Assembly (NCBI GenBank): GCA_937896695.1
Contig: CALBOT010000145.1
Coordinates: 1-7,428, forward strand
Length of the DNA stretch: 7,428 nucleotides
Origin: an uncultured Candidatus Nitrosopelagicus sp.
Lineage (GTDB): Archaea; Thermoproteota; Nitrososphaeria; Nitrososphaerales; Nitrosopumilaceae
Direction: 5' to 3'
The notes below the pieces were generated by a model, which was not told where the DNA came from, did no database searches, and saw nothing but the letters and a program-made list of their open reading frames with translations. Of the stretch, positions 1 through 6,745 are shown piece by piece. Numbering within the stretch: the first letter of the stretch is position 1; every line of letters begins with the position of its first letter. The position numbers were made by a program, and so were the translations under genes.

Positions 1-93
1 AAGAAGAATCGGTAAGATATACGCTTGTGTCTAAAACATAAAATTTTTTTGTCATATAAACCTTTCGATTTTTGGGCCTTTCATGGCGGCCTC

Positions 94-150
94 ATTTATA
101 AATAGAGAGGTCGTTTAAGATTTTACTTTATAGTTACCAATAGCGGAGAG
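94..150 (+). promoter_or_regulatory. Putative promoter and ribosome binding site of the small secreted-protein ORF
   Basis: An AT-rich 10-base palindrome, ATTTATAAAT at 94-103, resembles an archaeal TATA box and would place transcription start near 125-130. TATAGT at 129-134 could instead be a bacterial -10 box, but no convincing -35 element lies upstream of it. GGAGAG at 145-150 is a good Shine-Dalgarno sequence 8 bases before the ATG at 159, unlike pyrG and the NADK-like gene in this window, which have none. The upstream bases 1-93 hold only a possible C-terminal tail of another gene (frame 3, stop at 39-41) followed by a T7 run at 44-50. Which promoter type is right depends on the origin of this segment, which is unknown. 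Confidence 0.35.
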
Positions 151-158
151 ATAATCTT

Positions 159-386
159 ATGAAAGATGCGGTAGCAAAGATAATGATGGTTTTAGTGGCG
201 TTTTTAACGTTTGTTGGATGCGCGTCTTGTGCCAATAATTCATATCTTTTCTGGGGCTCCATCGAACTAAACTTCAATGGCAAAAGAACGCCCGCGTACG
301 GTTATGAAATATTTTATCGACCTACAACTGCAGACATAAGTGATCTCCACGGACTAAAGAAGTTGAATTTTAAATGGAAAAAATAG
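159..386 (+). CDS. Short secreted or lipoprotein-like protein, 3' end cut off by the junction with trpD
   Basis: This is a 75-residue reading frame of unrecognised family. Residues 1-8 are polar with two lysines, 9-19 form a hydrophobic stretch, and the segment ends FVGC-ASCA, so an export signal is likely. Cys21 or Cys24 could be a lipoprotein cysteine, although the lipobox is imperfect because Phe sits at -3 of Cys21. The remainder is rich in aromatic residues. The start is supported by GGAGAG 8 bases upstream. The last 7 codons or so (from about 366) are trpD DNA read in the wrong frame, so the natural C-terminus is missing and the stop at 384-386 is accidental. Codons such as GCG and CGA and the higher CpG content differ from all other genes here. 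The protein is probably a truncated foreign gene; its function is unknown. Confidence 0.5.
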   Translation: MKDAVAKIMMVLVAFLTFVGCASCANNSYLFWGSIELNFNGKRTPAYGYEIFYRPTTADISDLHGLKKLNFKWKK

Positions 387-1329
387 CGATGAAGAAATTG
401 CTGAATTTCTAAAAGACTTATCAGATAAAGGAGAAACTGACGAAGAATTACGTGCAATGTTTACAAAAATGAAGGAGTATTCCGTAAACATCAACCCACG
501 TTGTCATGGAAATTTGATTGACATTTGTGGAACGGGAGGAGATAATTTACACACATTTAACATTTCAACAACTGCATCATTTGTTATTGCAGGAGCAGGA
601 GGAAATGTTGCAAAACATGGAAATCGTTCTGTTTCAGGAATATCGGGAAGTGCAGATATTTTCGAATATTTTGGATTTGATTTGAACTCTGAACCATGGA
701 TGGTGGAAGAAATGATAGAAAAAATAGGCATAGGATTCATGTTTGCACCTAAATTTCATCCTGCCATGAAAAATGTTGCACCAGCCAGAAAAATAATTGG
801 AAAAAGAACTGCATTTAATCTGCTAGGACCATTATGTAATCCCGCAAAAGTCAGACATCAAATGATAGGGGTTTTCGCAGATAATTATATAGAAAGAATT
901 GCAAAAATTATGCAAAAAAATTTTTCAGATACAGTGCTGACAGTAAGATCTTTTGATGGGATGGATGAATTATCAACAACAACAAAAAATAAAGCATGTT
1001 TATTAAAAAATGAAGAAATAACAGAATTCATTATTGATCCAAGCAAGTATAATATGGAAAAAGGTAATTTATCAGATATTCAAATTTCAACTAAAGAAGA
1101 AGCCATAAATTCATTTGTCAAAGTTTTGAATAATACATCAAATAAGACAATGAAAGAGATTACAGTGTTAAATGCTGCAGGAGGATTGTTGGTCGGAGGT
1201 TTATGTAATAAATTTGAAGAAGGCATAGAATTAGCGCGACAGACAATAGATAATGGAAAAGCATTTGAAAAATTAAAACAATTTGTAAAAGAAAATAATT
1301 CATTAGAAAAACTAGAGGGGTTTAATTGA
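367..1329 (+). CDS. trpD: Anthranilate phosphoribosyltransferase, 5'-truncated
   Basis: TrpD transfers the phosphoribosyl group of PRPP to anthranilate, the second step of tryptophan synthesis, in the cytoplasm. The frame is open from 367, just after a TGA at 364-366, and encodes about 320 residues against a usual 335-350. The first readable residues (GKNSDEEIAEFLKDL, then KGETDEE) are the family's N-terminal helical domain, so homology starts well before the first ATG at 457. Numbering from 367, the PRPP-binding GTGGD is at 55-59, KHGNR at 83-87, the RTAFNLLGPLCNP motif at 147-159 and the metal-binding DGMDEL at 197-202. The core is intact, but the first 20-25 residues and the native start are lost at the junction. 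ATG 457 has no Shine-Dalgarno and would remove half of the N-terminal domain. The stop lies 1 base before trpC. As it stands the gene is probably not properly translated, unless the junction is an artefact. Confidence 0.93.
   Translation: MLNGKNSDEEIAEFLKDLSDKGETDEELRAMFTKMKEYSVNINPRCHGNLIDICGTGGDNLHTFNISTTASFVIAGAGGNVAKHGNRSVSGISGSADIFEYFGFDLNSEPWMVEEMIEKIGIGFMFAPKFHPAMKNVAPARKIIGKRTAFNLLGPLCNPAKVRHQMIGVFADNYIERIAKIMQKNFSDTVLTVRSFDGMDELSTTTKNKACLLKNEEITEFIIDPSKYNMEKGNLSDIQISTKEEAINSFVKVLNNTSNKTMKEITVLNAAGGLLVGGLCNKFEEGIELARQTIDNGKAFEKLKQFVKENNSLEKLEGFN
1315..1320 (+). promoter_or_regulatory. Ribosome binding site of trpC
   Basis: GAGGGG inside the last codons of trpD lies 10 bases before the trpC ATG at 1331. 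It supports that start and translational coupling across the single-base gap between trpD and trpC. Confidence 0.5.
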
Positions 1330-1330
1330 C

Positions 1331-2104
1331 ATGGAAAACATTTTAGAAAAATTAGTAAATAATTCTAGAAAAGCAATTAATGACGGAGTGTATGACATTA
1401 AAGAATCACTTCCAAATTCAGGAATAGATTTAGGTGATGTAATAACAAAATCACAACATGCTCCACTAATTACTGAGGTAAAATTTTCATCTCCTGCATT
1501 AGGAAATATTAGAAAAATATCAGATCCAATAGAAATTGCAATTCAAATGGTAAATGGAGGAGCTTCTGCATTATCTGTATTGACTCAGCCGTATTTGTTT
1601 GATGGTTCTCCTGAATTTTTTATGAAAGTTAGAAAAGTGGTAGAAATTCCTATGTTGATGAAAGACATTACAATTGATAAAGTTCAGATTGACGCTGCAA
1701 AGAAAATTGGTGCAGACTATTTCTTGCTAATTCAGTCACTTTTTGATAAAAAAATGGTTTTGGAAATGGATGAATTAATCGATTATGGGCATAAAAATGG
1801 AATAAAGGTAATTGTCGAAGCACATACATCAGAAGAATTTGAAAATGCATGTAAAACTAATGCAGATATTGTAGGAATCAATAATCGTAATCTAGACACA
1901 TTGAAAATAGATCTTAACACTACCAAAAACATACTAGAGAAATCAAATTCTACAAAAATTATTATCTCAGAAAGCGGAATTGAATCTAAAGAAGACATTC
2001 GATTTCTTCATAAATGCGGAGCGAGAGGATATCTTATAGGAACAGCAATAATGAAAAATGAAAATATTGAACAAACAGTTAGAGGATTAGTGAATTCTAT
2101 ATGA
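1331..2104 (+). CDS. trpC: Indole-3-glycerol-phosphate synthase
   Basis: TrpC closes the ring of CdRP to indole-3-glycerol phosphate, releasing CO2 and water. The 257 residues form a single TIM barrel with no fused TrpF domain. Catalytic residues known from the Sulfolobus enzyme can be placed: E49 and K51 in [10 protein letters not shown]111 in LMKDIT, E163 in VEAH, N185 in INNRNL and E214 in SESGI. GTAIMK at 237-242 is the C-terminal phosphate-binding region. The usual basic residue after K51 is Phe here ([10 protein letters not shown] rather than the EYKRKSPSG or ECKKASPSKG type). The ATG follows the trpD stop by 1 base with GAGGGG upstream, and the TGA overlaps the trpB ATG in an ATGA arrangement, so the genes are evidently cotranscribed and coupled. 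Confidence 0.95.
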   Translation: MENILEKLVNNSRKAINDGVYDIKESLPNSGIDLGDVITKSQHAPLITEVKFSSPALGNIRKISDPIEIAIQMVNGGASALSVLTQPYLFDGSPEFFMKVRKVVEIPMLMKDITIDKVQIDAAKKIGADYFLLIQSLFDKKMVLEMDELIDYGHKNGIKVIVEAHTSEEFENACKTNADIVGINNRNLDTLKIDLNTTKNILEKSNSTKIIISESGIESKEDIRFLHKCGARGYLIGTAIMKNENIEQTVRGLVNSI

Positions 2105-3297
2105 AAATAGGAATACCAAAAGACGGACGATTTGGAGATTTTGGTGGGAAGTATATTCCAGAAACATTAGCTCCTGCAATAGAAGAGTTAGAGAGAAATT
2201 ATCTGAAAATTAGAAATGATAAAAATTTCAAGAAAGAATTGGGCAGACTGTTAATAGATTATGCAGGAAGACCAACTCCAATATACTTTGCAAGAAATCT
2301 TACGAAAACCGTAGGAGGTGCAAAAATCTACTTAAAAAGAGAGGATTTGTTACACGGCGGAGCTCATAAAATTAACAACACGTTGGGACAAGCGTTACTT
2401 GCAAAACGTATGGGTAAAAAAAGAATCATTGCAGAAACTGGAGCAGGACAACACGGAGTTGCAACTGCAATGGCCTGTGCAAGTTTAGGATTAAAAGCTG
2501 AAATTTACATGGGTTATGTTGATACAGTTCGCCAAAAACAAAATGTTTTCAGAATGGAATTATTGGGAGCCAAAGTACATGCAGTGAAATCTGGTTCAAA
2601 GACACTAAAAGATGCAATTAACGAAGCAATGAGAGATTGGATTACAAATGTAGATTCAACATATTATCTACTAGGATCAGCTGTAGGTCCACATCCATAT
2701 CCACTAATGGTAAGGGATTTTCAAGCAGTGATAGGAGTAGAGATAAAAAAACAAATGAAAAAAATTCCAAATGCAGTAATAGCATGTGTGGGAGGAGGGT
2801 CAAATGCAATAGGAACATTTTATCCACTAATAGATACAAATACAAAAATTATTGGAATAGAAGCTGGAGGAAAAGGAGTTAAAACAAAATTACATTCAGC
2901 ACCACTTACTGCAGGTAAAAAAGGAGTATTACATGGAATGATGACATATCTTATGCAAGATAAGGACGGACAGATTAGTGAAACCCATAGTATTTCTGCA
3001 GGATTAGATTATCCAGGAGTAGGACCAGAACATGCATATCTCAAAGATGAAAAACGAGTAGAATACAAAGCCGTGACAGATAATGAGGTCATTGATGCAT
3101 TTTTAATTCTTACAAGAACTGAAGGAATTATTCCAGCATTAGAATCAGCACATGCAATAGCACATGCAATTAAAATTTCTAAAAAAATGAAAAAAACAGA
3201 ATCAATTGTAGTCACCTTATCAGGTAGAGGAGACAAAGACATCGATATTGTAAAGGAGTATTTGAGTAAAAATGTCAAAAATAAAAGAAAAATTTAA
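2101..3297 (+). CDS. trpB: Tryptophan synthase beta chain
   Basis: TrpB is the PLP enzyme that condenses indole with L-serine to give tryptophan, working as an alpha2-beta2 complex with TrpA. The 398 residues fit the main TrpB1 class (about 390-400), not the longer TrpB2 form. The N-terminus [15 protein letters not shown] is canonical. The PLP Schiff-base lysine is K90 in HGGAHKINN and the catalytic Glu is E112 in AETGAGQHG. The PLP phosphate loop GGGSNA is at 231-236, [10 protein letters not shown] at 302-311 and the cofactor-ring Ser in LSGRGDKD near 374. All key residues are present, so the enzyme should be active. The start overlaps the trpC stop by 4 bases, and the 3' end overlaps trpA by 26 bases. 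A TrpB1 next to TrpA is the arrangement expected for a channelling complex. Confidence 0.97.
   Translation: MKIGIPKDGRFGDFGGKYIPETLAPAIEELERNYLKIRNDKNFKKELGRLLIDYAGRPTPIYFARNLTKTVGGAKIYLKREDLLHGGAHKINNTLGQALLAKRMGKKRIIAETGAGQHGVATAMACASLGLKAEIYMGYVDTVRQKQNVFRMELLGAKVHAVKSGSKTLKDAINEAMRDWITNVDSTYYLLGSAVGPHPYPLMVRDFQAVIGVEIKKQMKKIPNAVIACVGGGSNAIGTFYPLIDTNTKIIGIEAGGKGVKTKLHSAPLTAGKKGVLHGMMTYLMQDKDGQISETHSISAGLDYPGVGPEHAYLKDEKRVEYKAVTDNEVIDAFLILTRTEGIIPALESAHAIAHAIKISKKMKKTESIVVTLSGRGDKDIDIVKEYLSKNVKNKRKI
3252..3258 (+). promoter_or_regulatory. Ribosome binding site of trpA, inside trpB
   Basis: AAAGGAG is the best Shine-Dalgarno match in the trp block and lies 13 bases before the trpA ATG at 3272, slightly long spacing. 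An in-frame TGA at 3263-3265 excludes any earlier trpA start, so the 26-base overlap with trpB is real. Confidence 0.5.
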
Positions 3298-4072
3298 ACA
3301 ATTAAAATCAAAGAATGAATCTGCACTAATCTCATATATCATGGCAGGATATCCGTCAGAGAAGGCAACACTTGCAGCTGTTAGAGGATTAATCCAAGGA
3401 GGTACAGATATCATTGAACTTGGTTTTCCATTTTCAGATCCAATTGCAGATGGACCAACAATTCAAATGGCAAGTACAGAATCATTGAACAGTGGAACAA
3501 AGATTAACAATTTCTTTTCGATTGTAAAAAAAATAAGAAAAGAATCAGATATTCCGTTAGTATTAATGACATACACCAATATTCTGTATAATCAAACATA
3601 TGAGAAATTTATTTTGCGTGCAAAGCAAGCAGGAATTGATGGATTAATTTTACCAGATATGGCAATAGAAGAATCAAAAGAATATGTCAAGGCAGCCAAA
3701 AAAGTAGGAATGGATACAATATTTCTTGTTTCACCTAACACTGAAAAAGATCGATTAAAACAAATCATCAAATCTACATCAGGATTCCTTTACATGGTAG
3801 CAGTTTTTGGTACCACTGGAGTTCAAACTAAAATTCACAAGTATACAATTGATGCACTTAAAAATACAAAAAATGCCGCAAAAGGAAAAATTCCAGTTGG
3901 AGTAGGTTTTGGAATTTCTACAGATAAAGATGTCCAAAAATACGTATCATCAGGAGCAGATGCAGTAATAGTAGGGAGTGCAAACATAAAGATTATTGAA
4001 AATACGCCTACAAGTAAAATTCAAACTAGAATTGCAACATTCACAAAAAAATTAAAAAACAAAACCAAATAA
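3272..4072 (+). CDS. trpA: Tryptophan synthase alpha chain
   Basis: TrpA cleaves indole-3-glycerol phosphate to indole and glyceraldehyde 3-phosphate and passes indole to TrpB. The 266-residue protein is a TIM barrel of normal length (about 250-270). The signature [17 protein letters not shown] holds the two catalytic acids at E49 and D60, the same numbers as in the Salmonella enzyme, which also supports the chosen start. PDMAIEES at 129-136 is the loop 6 equivalent of the usual PDLP-E motif. GTTGVQT near 186-192 and the GVGFGIS segment near 210-216 match the phosphate-binding side. The start overlaps trpB by 26 bases, and the stop is 40 bases before pyrG with no clear terminator, so some read-through into pyrG is possible. 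All expected residues are present. Confidence 0.96.
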   Translation: MSKIKEKFKQLKSKNESALISYIMAGYPSEKATLAAVRGLIQGGTDIIELGFPFSDPIADGPTIQMASTESLNSGTKINNFFSIVKKIRKESDIPLVLMTYTNILYNQTYEKFILRAKQAGIDGLILPDMAIEESKEYVKAAKKVGMDTIFLVSPNTEKDRLKQIIKSTSGFLYMVAVFGTTGVQTKIHKYTIDALKNTKNAAKGKIPVGVGFGISTDKDVQKYVSSGADAVIVGSANIKIIENTPTSKIQTRIATFTKKLKNKTK

Positions 4073-4112
4073 TGGAATAAAGGAATAAAAATAAGAACTG
4101 TTTAAGAAAAAA
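4073..4112 (+). promoter_or_regulatory. trpA-pyrG spacer with a probable pyrG promoter
   Basis: The spacer begins with a tandem 8-base repeat, GGAATAAA twice (4074-4081 and 4082-4089). The second copy runs into AATAAAAATA at 4084-4093, centred about 25 bases before the pyrG ATG. That is the distance expected for an archaeal TATA box on a leaderless transcript, and no Shine-Dalgarno precedes the ATG. The box is a weaker match than a typical TTTATATA, so this is inference from position and composition. Confidence 0.4.
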
Positions 4113-5714
4113 ATGCAGACAAAGTTTATTTTTGTAACAGGCGGAGTTATGTCCGGTTTAGGGAAAGGAGTAGTTTCATCATCCATTTGTAAATTGCTAC
4201 AATTATCAGATCAAAAGGTTTCATGTATCAAAATTGATCCATATCTGAACTATGATGCAGGAACAATGAATCCAATTGCACATGGAGAAGTCTTTGTCAC
4301 AGATGATGGAGGGGAATGCGATATGGATATAGGAAATTATGAAAGATTTCTTAACCAAGATATACCAAAGTCACATAATATTACAACTGCCCAAATCTAT
4401 TCAAGCGTCATAGAATCTGAACGGAAAGGTGAATACTTGGGAGCCTGTGTTCAAATTATACCACATGTAACAGACGCAATCAAAAATAGAATTAAAAAAA
4501 TTGCGACAGATGAAGAATTAGAAATACTGGTTGTAGAATGTGGAGGAACAGTAGGAGATATTGAAAGTTTACCATTTTTAGAAGCATTAAGACAAATTAG
4601 AGTTGAAGAAGGTTCAGAAAACGTAATTTTCGTTCATGTTACATTAGCGCCATCACTAGATGTAGTTGGCGAACAAAAAACAAAACCTACACAACACAGT
4701 GTTCAAGAATTAAGAAAAATCGGCATACAGCCAGACTTACTATGTGTAAGATGTTCCATTCCATTGCAGGATAAAACAAGAAATAAAATTTCAATGTTCA
4801 CAAATGTAACAAATAATGATGTGTTTTCATGTCACGATGTTGATTCGATTTTTCAAGTACCGGAGATTTTATATGACCAAGGACTAGTTGATGTGATTTT
4901 TAAGAAATTTAACAAAATTGGATATGTTAATGCATCACAAAACTGGGATACATGGAATCAGATAGTTAATTCTCTGCATAACGAAGGAGACCCAATCAAT
5001 ATTGCAATGGTAGGAAAGTATGTGACACTTGCAGATAGTTACGTTAGTGTAAATCATGCATTAAAACATGCAGCAGCATCAATTGGCAAAAAAATTACAA
5101 TTGATTGGATTGATTCAGAAAACATTAATGGTAATGTGGATACGCTATCAAAATATAATGGAATATTGGTACCAGGAGGTTTTGGTACACGAGGTTCTGA
5201 AGGAATAATAAAAACGGCTAATTTTGCAAGGGAAAGAAATATTCCGTATCTTGGAATTTGTTTCGGATTTCAGTTAGCAGCAGTATCATTTGCAAGAAAC
5301 GTATGTAATCATGTAGATGCAAATTCTACAGAAATTGAACAAAATACCAATAATCCAATAATAGATTTACTTCCAGAACAAGGTGAAGTTACAGATATGG
5401 GAGGATCATTAAGACTGGGCGCAAACGAGGTTAATGTCAAACCAAATACGATAGCAAACAAAATTTACGGACAAGATAAAATTTCAAAAAGACACAGACA
5501 TCGTTATGAATTTAATACAAAATATCTAGACGAATTTGCCCAAAAAGGAATGATCTTTTCAGGCGAAAGTGATGAAGGACGAAGAATGGAAATTTTAGAA
5601 ATACCAGAACATAAATTTTTTGTAGGAGTTCAATTCCATCCGGAATTTAACAGCAGACCCGGATATCCAGAACAAGTATTCAAAGCATTTACTACTGCTG
5701 CAAATCAGAATTAA
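4113..5714 (+). CDS. pyrG: CTP synthase, glutamine-hydrolysing
   Basis: PyrG aminates UTP to CTP with ATP, using ammonia from glutamine. The 533 residues are full length for the family. The synthetase domain starts with VTGGVMSGLGKG (8-19), which holds the P-loop, followed by DPYLNYDAGTMNP (42-54). The metal-binding acids correspond to D70 in CDMDIGNYERF and E142 in ECGGTVGDIES. The class I glutamine amidotransferase domain fills roughly 290-530: oxyanion loop PGGFGTRG at 354-361, nucleophile C383 in GICFGFQ, and H509 and E511 in FHPEF. Every residue needed for both half-reactions is visible, and GICFGFQ is usual for archaeal forms. The gene follows the trp block in the same direction after 40 bases. 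Its last 23 bases overlap the end of the oppositely oriented NADK-like gene. Confidence 0.97.
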   Translation: MQTKFIFVTGGVMSGLGKGVVSSSICKLLQLSDQKVSCIKIDPYLNYDAGTMNPIAHGEVFVTDDGGECDMDIGNYERFLNQDIPKSHNITTAQIYSSVIESERKGEYLGACVQIIPHVTDAIKNRIKKIATDEELEILVVECGGTVGDIESLPFLEALRQIRVEEGSENVIFVHVTLAPSLDVVGEQKTKPTQHSVQELRKIGIQPDLLCVRCSIPLQDKTRNKISMFTNVTNNDVFSCHDVDSIFQVPEILYDQGLVDVIFKKFNKIGYVNASQNWDTWNQIVNSLHNEGDPINIAMVGKYVTLADSYVSVNHALKHAAASIGKKITIDWIDSENINGNVDTLSKYNGILVPGGFGTRGSEGIIKTANFARERNIPYLGICFGFQLAAVSFARNVCNHVDANSTEIEQNTNNPIIDLLPEQGEVTDMGGSLRLGANEVNVKPNTIANKIYGQDKISKRHRHRYEFNTKYLDEFAQKGMIFSGESDEGRRMEILEIPEHKFFVGVQFHPEFNSRPGYPEQVFKAFTTAANQN

Positions 5715-6711
5715 TCAGTTTTGATATTTCATAAATTTTTTGGCGTGAATCTCTAATGGAAATTTTCTTTTTGACATAGCCTTTTTCAAGTAAATGACTC
5801 ATAGCTAAACGAACAGTTCTGTCAGGCAACATTGTCTTTTTCACTAACTCTTTTTGGCTCATAGAACCCTCATATTCTAAGATTTTAAGAAGCAATTTTG
5901 AGCTTGGTGGCATATTGAACAAATCTTCTGCAAGTTTGACTTTTTTAGCAATTGCAGAAATTGCAGTTGTGTCTTTTTTTAGGCGTATAATATTAGCAGA
6001 GGGCTCATAATTTGTGGCTTCTACAGAATTTTTTACTTTGTAACGATCTAGACCATCTAATACCACTTCACAGTGTAATCTTGATGAAATTTCATCAACC
6101 TCAATTACACTGGCATTAGATACAACCAATGGACGTCTAGTAATATCAATAGAATTTACAGAAATTATTCCAAAGACATCAGAATCTTGGAAAATTACAG
6201 GACCGCCTGCAGACATAGAATATGCAGAAGAACCAATAGGAGTCGAAATTATCACACCATCACTACTGTCGTGCCATACCTCATCACCATTAACTCTCAA
6301 AGTATGTTCCATCAACATAGCACTTCTAGAAGAAAAAACAGCAACATCATTTAGTACAGGATATACATTTTTTCCATCTATTTTTACACCTAAACGAGTT
6401 ACTTGTTCAGTTTGGAAATCCATTTTTTTAATTCTGGAAATTAATGATGGAAGTTGCTTTAAATCAAGCTGAGATAAGAATCCATCAGATTCAGATTCAT
6501 TTATTCCTAAAACAGGAATAGAGGAGTCAAAAGTTCTATGGAAATAATTTCTAACTCCTTTATCGCCACCAAGAACAAATACACAATCAGATTTTTTATT
6601 CTTAGATTTTGTTCCAATTTTTGATGATGATATGTGATTTTCATCAAGAATTTTTTTAAGAATTTTTTCAGATGAATCAGTTAATCCAGTTCCAAATATT
6701 CCAACATGCAT
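5692..6711 (-). CDS. NAD kinase-like protein fused to a C-terminal winged-helix DNA-binding domain
   Basis: Residues 1 to about 260 match the NAD kinase fold and about 266-335 form a winged helix. NAD kinases make NADP from NAD and ATP or polyphosphate. Visible kinase elements are LGGDKG at 47-52 (family GGDG, so the Asp is kept but the next Gly is Lys), GINESESDGFL at 69-79, LND at 120-122 (usually LNE) and the strong SDGVIISTPIGSSAYSMSAGGP stretch at 150-171. The C-terminal part reads as helix 272-281, helix 285-294, recognition-type helix 296-311 and a basic wing around 312-329, similar to MarR/TrmB-like domains. Length is 339 against about 250-300 for a plain kinase. The ATG has no Shine-Dalgarno and lies 32 bases after the upstream kinase gene. 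It may be an active NAD kinase with a regulatory domain, or an NAD(P)-sensing regulator with weakened kinase activity; the sequence cannot decide. Confidence 0.85.
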   Translation of the reverse strand: MHVGIFGTGLTDSSEKILKKILDENHISSSKIGTKSKNKKSDCVFVLGGDKGVRNYFHRTFDSSIPVLGINESESDGFLSQLDLKQLPSLISRIKKMDFQTEQVTRLGVKIDGKNVYPVLNDVAVFSSRSAMLMEHTLRVNGDEVWHDSSDGVIISTPIGSSAYSMSAGGPVIFQDSDVFGIISVNSIDITRRPLVVSNASVIEVDEISSRLHCEVVLDGLDRYKVKNSVEATNYEPSANIIRLKKDTTAISAIAKKVKLAEDLFNMPPSSKLLLKILEYEGSMSQKELVKKTMLPDRTVRLAMSHLLEKGYVKKKISIRDSRQKIYEISKLINSDLQQ

Positions 6712-6745
6712 AGATAAATTATTTTGTTATGTACAATATATTGTT
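6712..6745 (-). promoter_or_regulatory. Probable leaderless promoter of the NADK-like gene with a 12-base palindrome
   Basis: The 32 bases between the two minus-strand genes contain the perfect palindrome ACAATATATTGT at 6733-6744, whose outermost base reaches into the upstream stop codon. Its ATATAT core is centred about 27 bases before the ATG at 6711, the position of a TATA box if the message is leaderless, and no Shine-Dalgarno is present. The same bases could therefore serve as TATA box and operator. Cotranscription with the upstream kinase gene is also possible because the gap is short. Confidence 0.45.

Noticed and set aside
3..41. Possible C-terminal tail of an upstream gene in frame 3 (EESVRYTLVSKT, stop at 39-41)
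   Set aside because: Only 12 residues are visible and other frames also stop by chance nearby; not enough to call a gene.
44..50. T7 run as a terminator
   Set aside because: No hairpin precedes it, and T runs are common in AT-rich DNA; an archaeal T-tract terminator cannot be excluded but is not supported.
75..91. GGCC...GGCC inverted repeat as a regulatory hairpin
   Set aside because: Only a 4-base stem with a 9-base loop; likely chance.
457..459. ATG 457 as the genuine trpD start
   Set aside because: The 30 codons before it in the same frame encode clear TrpD N-terminal sequence (SDEEIAEFLKDL...KGETDEE), and no Shine-Dalgarno precedes it; the true start is missing.
2637..2882. Overlapping frame within trpB
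   Set aside because: It lies wholly inside a gene with strong family motifs, has a Lys/Arg/Ser/Asn-biased composition and no start signal; a shadow frame.
5736..5772. T-rich tracts downstream of pyrG as its transcription terminator
   Set aside because: They lie within the antisense strand of the NADK-like gene, where the T runs are explained by Lys/Phe codons; position fits but there is no independent support.
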